Shown one piece after another: positions 53,157-63,077 of a DNA stretch of 64,000 bases. The stretch covers positions 6,241,001-6,305,000 of the forward strand of contig NC_052666.1 of NCBI RefSeq assembly GCF_016802725.1, written 5' to 3'. Positions within the stretch are counted from its first letter, which is position 1. Each line of letters starts with the position of its first letter. A model generated the notes under the pieces. It saw only the letters and a list, made by a program, of their open reading frames with translations, did no database searches and was not told the origin of the DNA. The stretch comes from Solenopsis invicta (lineage: Eukaryota; Arthropoda; Insecta; Hymenoptera; Formicidae). The position numbers and the translations under genes were made by a program.

Positions 53157-54202
53157 CTGTTAAGGCACTTGCCGAACACGGCAAGTGTCCGCGTACTTCG
53201 CTTGGAATCATATATTATTCGCGAGTCGGAATCGTATTATTTGCGAGCAAACACCGCGTACCGAAGGCAGCCGATACGATAACACGCTTTTCTAAAACCG
53301 ATAATTTTGACTACAAATCGTCGTGCGATCCGCTCCGAACGCGTGCGTTATCATACAGCGTCCGCGGGACGCATTGTACAGTACCTGTGGTAATAAAAAA
53401 CTATAGCTCTTATTTAGTACAGTGCTTCAGTGCTCAGATCAGTTATTCTTCCGCGCTCCTCAAATCTTCTCCCCTCCACGCCCGCAAGTGGCGAGCCAGC
53501 AATCCGTTAATTACACAGTTCGCAATTCGCAAACATTGGTTCTTCGAGCCGGATGGACGAAATGCAGCCTCGAGGAGTGCTCCGTTCGCGAAGCTAGAGG
53601 AAGCGCATTTTTCCGGGCGAGAATCGCTCTTGCCTTGTGAACATTCTTTGCGCGCAGTGCCGTGGCTTGGAACTCGTGCCCTCCGCCGTCTTCACACATT
53701 GGAGACTTTCCTCGCTCGACGATCGTTACGCATTTTTTGCGCACGGACTTTATGCCTGCTTTCCAGCACGACTTCCTTGAATGCCTTCGTCAATCCTGAC
53801 CTCATTCTGCTGTCGAACTGTGACGTGAGCCGGTCAGGATATCCTCGGTCGAGTCGAACACGAATTTGTTATGAGGACAATCATTTCGTTAATGCGCCTT
53901 CATGTGCCACTGTGCTGTAACTTTAATTTTCGCGCCTTTTTTTCAGACAGCTTCTCGGACTATTGACGAAGCATTAATGAAAACAGAGCGATTCAGTAAT
54001 TGCGCACGGCGCTCTCACCTGCGTAGGAAAAGTTATCTCTGCGCAACATTTATTCGCACACTAGCATATTCGGACAATGAATTTTGTGTCACGCGCTTAC
54101 GTGCGATCCTTGGCGCATCGAGTGCGGAAATCAGTGCGACTTACTCGGGTTTCCCGCGCTTTTCGACCGTAATCGTGATCAAGTTCGTGTGCTCCAGTTA
54201 AC
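53157..54202 (+). repeat. Probable BEL/Pao 5' LTR and leader
   Basis: Starts TGTTAAGGCACTTGCCGAAC, like BEL-type LTR starts. A TCAGTGC initiator-like motif lies near 53430. It is open in one frame for 258 codons, which probably has no meaning. The LTR to leader border and primer site were not resolved. Confidence 0.5.
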
Positions 54203-55300
54203 ATGTCTAAGAACGGCCCGAGTGACATGGAGCGAGTTCGAAATATTCGATTGGAATGCTCGCCTGATCGCTAACTTCACGATCAATTATGGCAAACTGG
54301 GACGAGGAAAACAGACCCTTGCGATCATACGAGGACGCATCCAGCTTCTCGACTCCTACTGGGAACGAACTCAGGACTCAGCCGCTCGCCTCGAAAGAGG
54401 AGCATCTCCGGAGGAACGCAAATCCATGCAGTACTTCACTGAAAACCTCTTTGACCTCTGCGAAGAGCAGTATCTTGTCAGCTACGACTTCTTCCAGGAG
54501 GAATTGGACGCTGCCTCGGCTTCTACCATGAACACGACAGTAGCGTTCGCTTCGAGTTTCGGCGTAAGTCCGTTCCAAATAGAGCTACCGCCCATTCAGT
54601 TGCCGACATTTTCTGGCGAGGCAACCAAGTGGGTTTCATTTCAAGATTTGTTCACCTCGCTGATTATTACCCCGACGCATTTGTCCGATACACAATGCCT
54701 TCATTACTTGCTGAGTTGCGTCCGGGATGAGGCTGCGAAACTCATCTCTCATATTCGAATAAACAATGCAAATTTCAAGGTCGCGTGGGACCTTCTTCTC
54801 ACTCAGTACGATAACAATCGCGCGGTTATTAATGCGCATTTTTTCAAACTTTTTCGATTCCGGCGGTAACGAAAGACGTCCTTCCCGGATTGCGAACATT
54901 GCGTTCACAATTTTCAAGCGCGACTAACGCCTTGAAATCACTCGGTCGACAGGTTGAGGAGTGGAATGACATTCTCGTGTAGTATGCAGCGACGAAGCTC
55001 GATAACGGTTCCCTGAATTGCTGGGAAACGCAGCTCGCAACGACGACGACTTATCCCGAATTAAACACCTTCTTAACTTTTCTCGACACGCGGATTCGTG
55101 GACTTAGTGCCTGCGAATTACAACTTGCGCCCAGTGCAACGGATTCGAAGTCCAGAACTATTTCGTCGTCCGCGCCAAATAAAGCCGCGAAATCGACTCA
55201 TTCAAAACAAGTACGAGCGCTCTATGCTAGCGCCCCGAATTCGTGCGTGGCATGCAACCAGCAGCATCGGCTTACGTAATGCGATAAATTTAAAGGAATG
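54203..55300 (+). pseudogene. BEL/Pao gag
   Basis: The ATG at 54203 (MSKNGPSDMERV) opens the likely start, and a frameshift near 54270 moves into the long frame with RIQLLDSYWERTQ and FFQEELDAAS. LPPIQLPTFSGEATKWVSFQ and the following LSDTQCLHYLLSCVRDEAAK are the DUF1759 Gag signature of BEL/Pao elements. Another frameshift follows near 54865, after which SLGRQVEEWNDILV and a Cys-rich segment (SCVACNQQHRL) appear in a new frame. It is a broken capsid gene. Confidence 0.85.
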
Positions 55301-57456
55301 ACTGTTTCCGAGCGGTTCAAGTTTGTCAAGCAAAATAGTTGATGTACTAATTGCTTCGTGAAGAGTCATGTTGTATCGAAGTGTAATAGTAAATTCACGT
55401 GTAGCTCTTGTAAACGAAAGCATCACTCATTATTGCACTTCGAGACCTCGTCGGCGGAGGACGTCTCGACGCCGACCGCAACCACGGGTACAAGCAAGGT
55501 TCCAACGGTGGCTTCGCACACGGGCTCGCTTCATGGACATAATACGTCGGCCCTCTTGGCTACGGCATGGGTAACGGTACACACCATGCATTTCCGTCGC
55601 GTTCGGGTTTGCGCTTTCATTGACCCGTATTCCGACGCGACGTTTATGATCGAATCCGTGGCACAAGCGCTGAGACTTCGACGACAATCGGTCCGGGCTT
55701 CCGTTATCGGAATCGGTGGACGGAGAACCGGCACTCTGCACTCGGCGGTATCGTTTGGAGTCAGCCCGTCTCATTGCAATTCGGTGACTATTTCTGCTAA
55801 GGCCTATCTTTTGCCGCAAATCACTGTGTATACACCTGTGCGGGTGGAGTGGGACACGACTCGTTACGCCTTGTAGGATCTTTAATTCGCGGATCCAGAT
55901 CCAACTTCCTCCACTCCGATCGAGCTCCTCATCGGATGGATCTATATCCAAAGGTTATGCTGGATAATGTGGGCAGAGATACTGCTCGAACTCTAATCGC
56001 GCAGGAGTTTATTTTCTGAGATTGGATTCTCACAGGACAAATGCACGCCGAAGCGGAACCCCAATCGCGGATCCACGTTCATCATGCTTTCGCGCTTGAT
56101 GAAGTTAATCTTGCAATAAAACGATTCTGGGAACTCGACAGTGTCCCGACCTCCTCTGCTCTGCTCCTCTGCTCTGTCCGCCGAGGAGCAGCGCTGCAAA
56201 GAGCACTTTGCTCGTACACACAGCCGGCTCGATTCCGGCCGTTACATGGTCCGCATACCATTTAAATCTGATCCTCCAATTAATATTAGAGACACGCGAC
56301 ACATCGCGGAATTATCCTCAGGAACGTAGATTTGAGCGTGATTCCAACCTTCGCGACTCGTATCGCTCGTGTTTAGCTGAATATGAGGCGCGTGGACATA
56401 TGCACGCGATTCCGACAAGTATGAACCTCCTTCGCACCACATGTCACACCATGCAGTCCTGAAGAGAGACAGTGCGACGACGAAATTGAGGGTCGTTTTT
56501 AATGCCTCAGCCTCCTCGTCCAACGGATTTTCCATCAACGATCATCATATGATCGGTCCTAAGCTCCAAGCAAATATCGTATCGATAGTGCTGCGGTGGC
56601 GCTTGTATCGCGTCGTGTTGTATCGCGTCGTGTTCTGTGCCGACATTGCGCAAATGTATCGGCAGATTCTCGTCCACCCCGCTAATAGACGATATCAGCT
56701 GATTCTTTGGCGTCGCGATCCGACGGAGAAAATTAAGACGTTCGAGCTGACGACCGTAACGTTCGGTACCGCTTCCGCGCCGTTTCTGGCACAACGCGTG
56801 GTTTGCCAGCTTGCAACGGATGAAAGAGACCGGTTTCCGTTAGCGCTATCCGTTCTAAATAACGAGATCTACGTAGACGACGTTATGTCAGGCGGAGACT
56901 CTTTCGACTCTGCTTTCGAAAGGCGTAATCAAGTTCGCGACTGCCTCGCAACAGCCCACCTTGATTTGCGTAAGTGGGCAAGCAATGACCTTCGACTTTT
57001 ACGTGATACCGATCCGGATCACGGGTTAGCAAGCGATCGATTGTTCCAGGACGACGGCGAGCTGAAAGTGCTCGGCCTCCGCTGGTGTCCTAAGGAAGAC
57101 CACTTCCGAGTAATTACGCACTCTTCTTTTGTTACGAGCGCGACTAAGCGTTCTATACTTTCGGTGGTTGCACGCTTCTTTGATCTGATCGGCTTCCTTA
57201 CGCCCGTTCTTATTGTACCAAAAATGTTGCTCCAAGAGTATTGGAAGCACAATTTCGACTGGGACGATCTCCCGTCGGACGCGCTGGCTGGAAAATGGTC
57301 GGCATTTCTCTCACAAATTCCGCGTCTAGAAGAGATTGTCATACTGCGCTGGATATGACTGCGCTGGATATGAGCTGGCTAAGAGTTCTGTTACACTGCA
57401 CGGGTTTTCAGACGCGTCGTTTACGGCGTACGCCGCGTGTGTGTACCTCGTGATTC
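55301..57456 (+). pseudogene. BEL/Pao protease and reverse transcriptase
   Basis: Zinc-knuckle-like Cys residues (CTNCFVKSHVVSKC, CSSCKRKHHSLLH) lead into an aspartic protease of DUF1758 type. The active-site Asp lies in VCAFIDPYSDATFMIES, where the usual D.GS is DPYS. A gap of damaged sequence (55880-56440) follows. The RT then reads LRVVFNASASSSNGFSINDH, FCADIAQMYRQILVHP and NEIYVDDVMSGGD with the YVDD catalytic motif, which is diagnostic for BEL/Pao. RT is open from 56441 to 57358. RNase H begins with HGFSDASFTAYAACVYLV and is cut off. Confidence 0.87.
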
Positions 57457-58590
57457 AGTAAATCTGAAAAGATAATTGGAAATAAAAATATTTCAAGTCC
57501 AGTAAAAAATAAAAATGATGAAAACGTTAAGTTGAACAAAATAGATATGGATGAAATGGAAGAGAGTGCAGAAAATGAAAAGACTGCTTTTCTGAATGAA
57601 ATTGAAAATTGGCGATGTAAAATAAAAGCAGAAACCTCTGCAAGCAATTGTATTTCAAAACAATTAAAACCAAATTATCTGACTCGGTGTACCGATTCGA
57701 ATTTTATAGAAACAGATACAGCTACAGACATCCCACTTTTAAAAAATGACAACTTATACAACGCAACAATAATTAATAAACAGCATATTGTTGTGCAAGA
57801 AACGTGTGCATTTGACTTCATGTTCCAAATCGTCGCAAGTGCCATGGGAATGCACAGTGTATACAAAACCAATATGACTACATTAATAAATAGTAATGTT
57901 TTCATAAAATTTATAATAGACCTATTAACATGTGGCAAAATTACTGCAAATAATTATAGTACTCAGGCAATGATTCTATACTTACCAATGGTTTCTAAAA
58001 AATTATCTACTCGTGCTATTTCTTCTATAAACGCCAACTGTAATGCTGCACATCTTGCAGAACATTTATTTGAAAATGTACCTAGTTAAACTACATTTTA
58101 TGATTGTGTCACCTGTACTCAAAATTATAGAACATCATCGACATGCCACATAAATGTGGATGAAATATTAAAGAACGGCTTAAATAATATGCAACAAGCT
58201 ATTGACGATGATGTCATTGGTCAAAAAGTTACAATGTGCAATATTTGCAAAAGTCTAGTAAATCGTACGATAACTTACGACTCACATTTAATTATTGATA
58301 CATGTGTCTTAAGCGATCATAATTATATAAAGTCACAAAATATCTCACGACGCACTTATCTATTAGACGACGTAACGAAGATTATTATAGTAAATGGTGA
58401 TAAATACTGTTTGGCAGGAATCGTATCATATATTAAGTACGCAGAGGCTTTGACAATGGACACTACGTTGTCTTCACATATACAGGACTAAATTGGTTTA
58501 AATATGACGATTTGAAGAAAAAACGGTACATTACCGACACAAATAAAGAAATATATCCGCATGTAATACTTTATGTAAAAAAAACATAAT
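57457..58590 (+). pseudogene. Ubiquitin-specific-protease-like protein (C19 type), frame-broken
   Basis: The N-terminal part is Lys/Asn/Glu-rich and open from the BEL junction. The Cys box reads QETCAFDFMFQIVASAMG, comparable to the NTCYLNSLLQ box that holds the catalytic Cys of ubiquitin-specific proteases. Paired cysteines (DCVTC, MCNIC) sit where the zinc-ribbon fingers of such enzymes lie. Near the end, one frame over, GHYVVFTYTGLNWFKYDDL matches the His box with its catalytic His and following Asp, and the segment ends IYPHVILYV. A stop at 58087-58089 and a frame change near 58455 break it. The whole is far shorter than a host USP. Whether it is a transposon-carried gene or a host pseudogene cannot be told here. 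Confidence 0.6.
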
Positions 58591-58610
58591 AAATATATAC
58601 CTATGAAAAG

Positions 58611-58920
58611 TATAAATTCTGGCGCATTAAATATTAAAAAATGGAAATTTTCCAAGTCCTATCGGTCAAAAATTTTTTGCGCATTTCGGTAATTTGTTCG
58701 GAGTTCTGGTAGCCCCCCCCCCCAAAAAAAATCTAACGATTATCCTTAAGAATCAAAGCGCAAAGTCGAAAACGAAAAAGTCCTGGTGCTTTGAATATTG
58801 AAGATTTGAAATTTTCTAAGTCCACGTTGGCCGAAAATTATTTCGCGAATTTCGACAATTTGTTCGGAGTTCTGGTAGCCCCTCGAAGAGTTCTAACGAT
58901 TATCCTTGTAACAATAGCCT
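58611..58920. repeat. Two diverged 163-bp direct repeats
   Basis: Units from about 58618 and 58781 share TTTGTTCGGAGTTCTGGTAG and TCTAACGATTATCCTT. A C-run followed by an A-run interrupts the first unit. Confidence 0.75.
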
Positions 58921-59175
58921 CAGGTACAAATTTTTGTCTCCCTCACTCGCACGCCCAGTCACGTGACATCGATAGTTCTCCGTCTCCCTCACTCTCGCGC
59001 CCGTACGAGTAATTTCACGCGTGCACGTGAGGTGTGCGTTGAAAAGTGGAAAAATCACGTGCGCCCGAGAGCGTGGGCAGACCAAGGGTATAAATACGGA
59101 GACACATCGGAGCATCCAGACAGCTCCACTTAATCGTTGCCGACACTCCGCTAGTACTCGGAGCTCCTTGTTTGG

Positions 59176-59317
59176 GGGGATTTCGATAGCACACGGGACT
59201 AATAGCACACCACCACTTACAGCGGCCGATGCCTAGAGTTTTTGCGTTGGTTAGGTTAGATAAGTCAAGATGATTGGTTGGTAAACTATTGCACCGTGCG
59301 CTATCGGATTCCGTCCC
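59176..59317. mobile_element. 142-bp MITE, copy 2
   Basis: Same family and same length as the copy at 14497. Ends GGGGATTTCGATAGC and, inverted, GGGACGGAATCCGATAGCG, with the shared centre GCGGCCGATGCCTAGAG (GCGGCTGGTGCCTAGTG in copy 1). Flanking 9-mers CTTGTTTGG (59167-59175) and CTTAGTTGG (59318-59326) agree at seven of nine positions. It is older than copy 1. Confidence 0.8.
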
Positions 59318-59325
59318 CTTAGTTG

Positions 59326-60372
59326 GGCGTTTTCGGCTACCTGATACCGGGCGTTCTCGACCATCTCTTCCTTCGTTCATTACCTGTCTCATATTCCAAT
59401 TCGTAACTTTTAGTTTGATTTCAGAATAGTATTACGACCAGGTCGACGACGACGTTCCTCCCCAGGAGTTCCGTTAGATCTTTGCAAAGGACTACCACGC
59501 ATTTCCCTACCCTAAACGTTTTCCCTCAAACCAAGCGCCCTTTTCGCGTAGCAAACAGCGTTCTTTCTCTCTCTCTCTCTCTTTTCGCGTAGCAAACAGC
59601 GCTCTCTCTCTCTTTCTCCGTGCTTATGATTGCTGACGTACTTATGATCGCTCCGTCTTTCGTGAACACTTTAAGTGGTAAACTTTACGATCTTTGTTGC
59701 ATGTGCTCATCGAAATCGCTTTTTTGCGCGCTACACACCTGTGTGCGGTTTTTGTCCGAGTGGTGTGATTTTCGCTTCAAAATCGGCGTTTAAACATTTC
59801 ACGTGCGTGTATACCATATAGAAACGCATGGTGTTATTTTTTGACTTTTCCTCGCCCTAGGAGTAAAAATATTGTGTGGTGCGTGCCGTGCTTTTCTCTC
59901 GAATTCGGCGTTTGAATGACAAAAATCGGTCAGGATTCGCCGGATCTAGAGCAATTTTCTTTAAATGCGAACACGCGATCGGTCCGGCATAGCGTTCACG
60001 AACTCACACAGTGATCAGAAGTGGTTTGCATGAAAACCGGTGACCGGGGAACATAGCCAATATAGTGGGGACACTCGATACCGCTTCTGGGATACCCTCC
60101 GAAATCTGGGGAATTTCCCTTTCTTTTGACCACTGGTTTGGGAGCCGCTGCCGTTTGGCCTGGAGTCTGGCTGACTCAAGCGTGCCGCTCTTTCATCTGT
60201 GAGATCCGGCGAATCGGGGTGGAGTGCGGTCGAGGCTAATTGGTGGATCTCTCTCTCTCCCTCTCTCGTGTCCTCGAGCACCGGGTAACATCGGTGCAAT
60301 TGGGCGGCTTGGCGCCTGGCCGGCTGCCCTCCTCTCTCTAGCCGCTTGCTGTTGTAGTCCTCCTTCTCGACC
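59326..60372 (+). other. Probable 5' leader of the non-LTR ORF1, with CT microsatellite
   Basis: No coding signal. Two copies of TTTTCGCGTAGCAAACAGCG flank a CT-rich tract near 59562-59605. CT-rich tracts recur near 60240-60260. Confidence 0.4.
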
Positions 60373-61403
60373 GTGACTCTGTCCTGCACGATATGCAAAC
60401 GTTTTATCTCGGCGACTGACACCGTGTGCTGCAATCGCAATCCAAAGCACATCTTCCACGAGAAGTGTGCTAGTAGTCAGCTCGCTCCTGCTTCGGAGTC
60501 CCTCAATTCTTCCGCAACTTCTTGTCCTACCTGCCGAGCTCAGGGTTTCCTCGGGAGCATGTCTAACGCTCGTGGCCCGGTGTCGGTTACTCCTGCGACT
60601 CAGCCGGACTCTCTCAGGGACCTCATCGCTGCGGTGCTAATCAAGGTCAAGGGCATCGAGTGCAGGCTGTTGGACCTCCCCGCGCTAAGGAAACAATTGC
60701 AAAATCTTCCCGCTATGAAGGAGCAACTCACCTCCTTGGAGCGCAGCGTTCAGCGATCTCTGGGCGCCATTGAGACCAAGACCGAGAAGCTGATTTCGAC
60801 CGTGCGACAGTTTGACGAGAAGGAGTCGATGTCCGCGTGCGCGCCTTGGAAGCGTACCCTTCCGGCAGCCTTGGCGTTGCTGCGGGTGATCTCGAGGAGC
60901 GCCTTGGGGCGTTCGAGCATGCTTGGCTCAGCTCTGAACTCATCATGTTCGGCGTGAGGGAGCTTTCCTCGGAGGACGCTCGTGCCGTTGTCGCCAGTAT
61001 TGCTTCCACACTGAGGATCGGGATTCCTACGGCTGAGATGGTATCCTGCGTGCGGATTCCATCGAAGGGTGATCGTCCCAGGCCAATCATTGTCCGACTC
61101 TCTTCAAACGACGCTCGCGAACGTTGGATCAACGCGAAGAGGGCTAGGGGTGTCCTCGAGGGTGCAAAAGTGTCTGCGGATCTTTCCGGCTTCAGGATCG
61201 ATTTCAACGAGCGGCTACCAGCGTCTACGCCATCCTTGGCGAGGCAAGGCGCGCTGTTCGCGAGGGCAGATTACACCTTGCTTGGATCCGCGGAGGCATT
61301 GTTTACATTAAACGTCACTCGGACACCTCCCCCATCAGGGTCCGTCATCGGGAACATCTCGACGACCTCATTGTCGGTTCCCCTCCTCCGGTCGCTGCGT
61401 CCC
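60373..61403 (+). pseudogene. Non-LTR ORF1 protein with RING/PHD-like finger
   Basis: Starts MTLSCTICKRFISATDTVCC. Cys/His spacing (C5-x2-C8, C20, H26, H29-x2-C32, C51-x2-C54) resembles a RING-H2/PHD treble clef. A helical stretch follows (LRKQLQNLPAMKEQLTSLER), suiting a coiled-coil trimer, then after a frameshift near 60833 a C-terminal domain with VSCVRIPSKGDRPRPIIVRL and RERWINAKR. That layout (zinc finger, coiled coil, RNA-binding fold) is known in ORF1 of CR1/L2/Jockey-type LINEs. The 3' end changes frame again near 61330, and ORF2 is missing because the next mariner begins there. Confidence 0.6.
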
Positions 61404-61407
61404 AAAT

Positions 61408-62500
61408 AAAGAGCATTTGCGGCATTCGTTGCTTTTCTTATTTCATCAAAAGAAAAAAGCAGCTGAAGCACATCGTTTGCTAGTAGAAACTTATGGTGAA
61501 CATGCTCCAGTGATTAGAACATGTGAGACATGGTTTCGTCAATTTAAAAGTGGAGATTTCGATTTGAAAGACAATGAACATCCTGGTGCAGCGAAAAGGT
61601 TTGAAGACGAGGATTTGCAGGTGTTGTTGGATGAAGACCCAACCCAATCACAACAAATATTGGCAGAAAAACTTAATGTGTCCCGAGTAGCAATTTGCCA
61701 ACGTTTAAAAGCCATGGGAAAAATCCAGAAGTATGGAAAATGGGTGCCACACGCATTGAACGACAGGCAAATGGAACATCAAAAAACCATTTTTGAAATG
61801 CTGCTTCAACGGTTCGAAAGGAAGTCTTTTTTGCATCGGATTGTCACGGGTGACGAGAAGTGGATTTTTTTTGAGAACCCGAAGCGAAAAAAATCATGGC
61901 TTTCACCTGGTGAAGCCGCCCCATCCACTGTAAAGCCCAATCGCTTTGGCTGTAAGACAATGCTCTGTGTTTGCTGGGACCAGGATGGTGTGGTGTACCA
62001 CGAACTATTAAAACCTGGTGAAACGGTAAATACGGATCGCTACCGATAACAAATGATCAATTTGAATCATGCGTTGATCGTTAAACGACCGGAATGGGCC
62101 CGAAGACATGGCAAAGTTATTTTGCAACATGACAACGCACCGTCTCATACCGCTAGATCCGTGAAGGACACATTAAAAGCACTTAATTGGGAAATATTAT
62201 CGCACCCGCCGTACTCTCCAGACCTCGCCCCGTCCGACTTCCACCTTTTCGCATCGATGGGGCACTCACTTGCAGAGCAGCACTTCGTCAATTTTGAAGA
62301 AGTTGAAAAATGGCTCGTCGAATGGTTTTCCTCGAAAGAGAAAAAGTTTTTTTGGAATGGTATCCATAATTTGCCTGAAAGATGGACGAAATGTGTAGAA
62401 TCAAATGGTCAATACTTTGAATAAAAATATTTTGAGATTTTCTTGAAAATTATGTGTTTTTTTTATGAAAAAACCGGCAAACTTCAACTTACACTCCTGG
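61408..62500 (+). mobile_element. Mariner, second family, 5'-truncated
   Basis: The right TIR, read inward, is CCAGGAGTGTAAGTTGAAGT and is followed by TA (62501-62502). No left TIR is present: the sequence begins almost at the transposase start, abutting the non-LTR ORF1. Confidence 0.85.
61420..62424 (+). pseudogene. Mariner transposase, second family, one stop codon
   Basis: About 335 residues. The N-terminal helix-turn-helix region includes RHSLLFLFHQKKKAAEAHRL and ILAEKLNVSRVAICQRLKAM. Catalytic aspartates lie in TGDEKWIFFEN, LQHDNAPSHTA and PPYSPDLAPSDFHLF (DD34D). A TAA at 62047-62049 sits where CAA (Gln) would be normal, so a single change silenced it. There are no frameshifts. This family differs from the intact mariner at 23.1 kb in sequence and in TIR. 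Confidence 0.92.
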
Positions 62501-62619
62501 TATATAAAAAAAAGGTATAAAGTAACAATTAAAAATAGGTTAAGTATTTGGTTTTTATTACGTTTTTAAAAAATTGTAACCCCCAAAAAAACAATAAATA
62601 TTTATCTATCTATTTATCT

Positions 62620-62977
62620 ACAAGATGAAAAAGCTTAAAACAGGGAACTGGTTCTAATCTCGAAAAAGTAAAATTGACCTCGGAAAGCAGTGGCAGCAGC
62701 ATCTGCAAGATAAAGTTAAAAAACAAACAGTACAAGGACATGATTAAAAAAAAAAAAAGAAATACTACAATTAAAAGAAAAACAAATTGAGCTAAAAAAG
62801 AAAGAATTGCTACAGAAGAAAATTATTGCAAATAACAAAGTAAAGGATAAAAAAAAGCATATTGAAATATTAAGTTTTGAAAATAAAAAGTGTAAACTTT
62901 TGTGTGCATATCTTAAAAAAGACGCGGGTAATACGTCCGCAAAAAACTATTTCGAATATTCTGATTCATCAGATTGA
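62620..62977 (+). pseudogene. Lys-rich coiled-coil coding remnant
   Basis: Frames read TGSNLEKVKLTSESSGSS and, after a break in an A-run near 62755, EILQLKEKQIELKKKELLQK, then HIEILSFENKKCKLL, ending FEYSDSSD at a stop. It looks like the C-terminal coiled coil of a transposon or nuclear protein, with no family assigned. Confidence 0.35.
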
Positions 62978-63077
62978 TTGTTGTTGATGAAGGAGTATCC
63001 ATACTGTTTCGAGTTTAAATCATTATGCGATGGTTCAAGTTAAAATACTCATGTATAGTCGAGTCAAATTAATTATA

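Larger units (their letters stand above)
53157..57456 (+). mobile_element. BEL/Pao retrotransposon, 3'-truncated
   Basis: Contains a leader or 5' LTR region, gag, protease and reverse transcriptase of BEL/Pao type. It stops abruptly inside RNase H near 57456, where unrelated AT-rich coding sequence begins. There is no integrase and no 3' LTR in the window. Confidence 0.88.

Noticed and set aside
53144..53920. 258-codon frame in the BEL/Pao leader
   Set aside because: Lies in the LTR/leader, shows no Gag motif, and is probably open by chance.
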